DNA of 14,875 nucleotides from Methanosarcinales archaeon. Its GTDB lineage: Archaea; Halobacteriota; Methanosarcinia; Methanosarcinales; Methanocomedenaceae. Below, in pieces: positions 13,594 through 14,875 of this stretch (positions are counted from its first letter, which is position 1; every line of letters begins with the position of its first letter). Both the position numbers and the translations under genes were made by a program. The stretch lies in the NCBI GenBank assembly GCA_030666885.1, contig DAOUWY010000021.1, positions 1 to 14,875 on the forward strand. Direction: 5' to 3'. Under the pieces are notes generated by a model. It saw only the letters and a list, made by a program, of their open reading frames with translations, ran no database searches and was not told where the DNA came from.

Positions 13594-13603
13594 CTTATAT
13601 AAT
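13594..13603 (+). promoter_or_regulatory. Candidate TATA box upstream of the DUF362 region
   Basis: CTTATATAAT is a good archaeal TATA match. Transcription would start near 13625, just before a GTG (13629) that opens a 30-codon frame, and upstream of the degraded frame and the DUF362 gene. Confidence 0.5.
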
Positions 13604-13722
13604 CCCCATCATTCGGCCTGGACAGACAGTGTATGAAAAGAAGATTTACGATATACCTTTACCTGGCAACACAGTATTGCCTGTGTGTGCTTCGTCGGAT
13701 ACCATGATATGGAGGATTTGAC

Positions 13723-14016
13723 ATGACAGCAAACGCGATCCGTGCCGCCAGAAAGTATGGCGATGTGGATCATGCAGAAAATGTATATGCCCGATTCGTC
13801 ACACAGAATCAGTTTGAGAGTTTTCTTGTCATATAAATTATATTTATTGCCATAGCAATCGATCCTACTACTTATTACCCAGCACATAAATATAAGACAA
13901 CACATCTTACCGCAGGAAGTGCTGACATGCCCGGAATGCTGGGCAATATACTTTCTGCATTTGAAATACCAAATCTGGCTGACGCTGTAAACGATCGAGG
14001 AGTGTTGATGAAATGA
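13723..14016 (+). pseudogene. Small broken gene upstream of DUF362, interrupted by an in-frame TAA
   Basis: From ATG 13723, preceded by GGAGG at 13711-13715, the frame reads MTANAIRAARKYGDVDHAEN and on to QFESFLVI. It then meets TAA at 13834-13836, continues in the same frame with IAIDPTTYYPAHKYKTTHL and AGSADMPGMLGNILSAFEIP, and ends at TGA 14014-14016. That TGA overlaps the DUF362 ATG as ATGA, the pattern of a coupled operon gene. The composition looks coding on both sides of the TAA. TAA is not recoded in archaea (pyrrolysine uses TAG), so the product is either broken or two short proteins. A further coding-looking frame lies upstream at 13629-13721 (YEKKIYDIPLPGNTVL). I do not recognise the original family. 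Confidence 0.5.
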
Positions 14017-14875
14017 ATATAAAATCACTGCAGCCAACTCCTTTTATCGATGACAGGTCTCATCCTCATGTCCATATCGCTACGGGAGAAAGTGCATATG
14101 AAAACACGAGACAAGTTCTCTCACAAATCAACCTTGCTGTAGTCAAAGGCAAGCGTGTTCTTTTAAAGCCAAATGCAGGGCGAATTGCTACTGCCGATTC
14201 AGGGATCACCACCAACCCCCAGGTTGTGGCTGCAGCAATTGATGCATTTATCGAGGCAGGAGCAAGCGTTGCAATTGGCGAGAGTCCTATAACAGGAGTC
14301 AAAACAATGGAGGCATTCGAAGCAACTGGTATTGCGTCAGTGGCCCGTGAGCGCAACTGTCCTTTGATTGATATGGATGCCCGGCAGCCAATTCATGTGA
14401 TTATCGAAGATGGCGTTGCATTACAGTCGCTTAAGGTGTGTCCTGAAGTGCTGGAGTACGACGTTGTCGTTTCAATCCCGGTCATGAAAACCCACATGCA
14501 CACAGTTGTCACGCTGGCTGTGAAAAATATGAAAGGATGTCTATGGCGCCGCACAAAGGTTGATCTTCACATGCTAGCTCCAATTAAGGATTTGAACGAC
14601 AAACCGCTTAATATCGCCATTGCTGATACTGCATCGGTTCTTCGTCCGCATATATCGATTATTGATGGCACTACTGGAATGGAAGGGCTGGGTCCAAGTG
14701 CAGGACAGGCGAAGAAACTTGATCTGGTTGTGGCAGGGATTGATCCTTTAGCAGTGGACGCCGTTGCCTGCTCGCTCATGGGGCTGAATGCAGAAGATGT
14801 GCCACACCTGCGTATTTGCGCTGAACGAGGATATGGCGTGATCGATATCTCAAAGATACAGGTGAATCCTGCCAA
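14013..14875 (+). CDS. DUF362 family protein, 3' end outside window
   Basis: The open frame runs from ATG 14013 to the window edge without a stop: 287 residues plus two bases. It contains the DUF362 domain signatures: VLLKPNAG (49-56), the SVAIGESPITG segment (85-95), VVSIPVMKTHMHTVVTLAVKNMKG (split around 152-175, with the conserved K159, T160 and K171), DGTTGMEGLGP (218-228) and DPLAVDAVACSLMG (244-257). DUF362 proteins are common in methanogens and anaerobes, and some are fused to ferredoxin domains. No iron-sulfur motif is visible up to the edge. The reaction is unknown. GAGGAG (13997-14002) lies ten bases before the ATG, and the start overlaps the preceding TGA as ATGA. The gene would be missed by tools that require a stop codon. 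Confidence 0.88.
   Translation, partial: MNIKSLQPTPFIDDRSHPHVHIATGESAYENTRQVLSQINLAVVKGKRVLLKPNAGRIATADSGITTNPQVVAAAIDAFIEAGASVAIGESPITGVKTMEAFEATGIASVARERNCPLIDMDARQPIHVIIEDGVALQSLKVCPEVLEYDVVVSIPVMKTHMHTVVTLAVKNMKGCLWRRTKVDLHMLAPIKDLNDKPLNIAIADTASVLRPHISIIDGTTGMEGLGPSAGQAKKLDLVVAGIDPLAVDAVACSLMGLNAEDVPHLRICAERGYGVIDISKIQVNPA

Larger units (their letters stand above)
13373..13628. other. AT-rich spacer after the module
   Basis: No gene is seen. The stretch holds a T-run (13451-13455) that may end the module transcript, the palindrome at 13500-13518, and a TATA-like element at 13594-13603. Base composition changes back towards that of the housekeeping genes near 13530, which probably marks the right edge of the acquired segment. 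Confidence 0.45.

Noticed and set aside
13834..13836. Translational recoding (pyrrolysine) of the in-frame stop
   Set aside because: Pyrrolysine is inserted at TAG; this codon is TAA. A broken gene or two short genes is simpler.
13609..14037. A 142-residue minus-strand open frame opposite the region before DUF362
   Set aside because: Its composition is rich in Cys, His, Ser and Tyr in a shadow-like pattern, and the plus strand has coding-like frames with ribosome sites ending in an ATGA overlap with DUF362.
14066..14875. Two minus-strand open frames opposite the DUF362 gene
   Set aside because: The plus strand has an uninterrupted frame with clear DUF362 motifs. The minus frames are low-complexity shadows.

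Overview
The window looks like the chromosome of a euryarchaeon of the methanogen/ANME lineage, most likely within or near the Methanosarcinales. The main evidence is a methanogenesis marker 12 protein, an archaeal TrmI, a PIN-ATPase-KH protein of the archaeal COG1855 type, a TIGR00288-like NYN protein, TATA-box promoters with short or absent leaders, and a remnant of the archaeal diphthamide gene dph5. No rRNA, tRNA, CRISPR array or complete insertion sequence was seen.

Left and central part (1-11112): ordinary housekeeping genes in short operons. A soluble P-type-ATPase-like HAD phosphatase is translationally coupled (TTGA overlap) to tRNA m1A methyltransferase TrmI. Convergent to them is a winged-helix/CBS regulator. 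A minus-strand group follows, read from high to low coordinates: methanogenesis marker 12, pyrB, pyrI (ATGA overlap) and a DsrE-family protein with a TTG start. Divergent from marker 12 is a single-domain KaiC/RAD55-like ATPase. Next comes a minus-strand pair, hisI and a 609-residue PIN-ATPase-KH protein. Then come a Trm5/TYW2-related methyltransferase with altered motifs, a NYN-domain protein and a two-pass membrane protein with a possible PH-like domain.

Right part (11113-14875): accessory and decaying DNA. The minus strand at 11242-11491 holds a dph5 (diphthine synthase) relic. Its first ~36 and last ~45 codons are joined in different frames and the middle ~180 codons are absent. Beside it lies a visibly AT-rich, tightly overlapping three-gene operon (11946-13372). 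It encodes a beta-rich unknown protein, a second unknown protein with a charged helical tail, and a small HicA-like protein. This is the best candidate in the window for an undescribed toxin-antitoxin or defence module. After it come an AT-rich spacer with a palindrome and a degraded coding stretch carrying an in-frame TAA. The window ends inside a DUF362 protein whose 3' end is beyond the edge.

Biochemically, the left part covers pyrimidine and histidine synthesis (pyrBI, hisI), tRNA modification (trmI and possibly the Trm5 relative), nucleotide-sensing regulation (CBS) and several archaeal proteins of unknown role. All calls come from reading the sequence without database searches.
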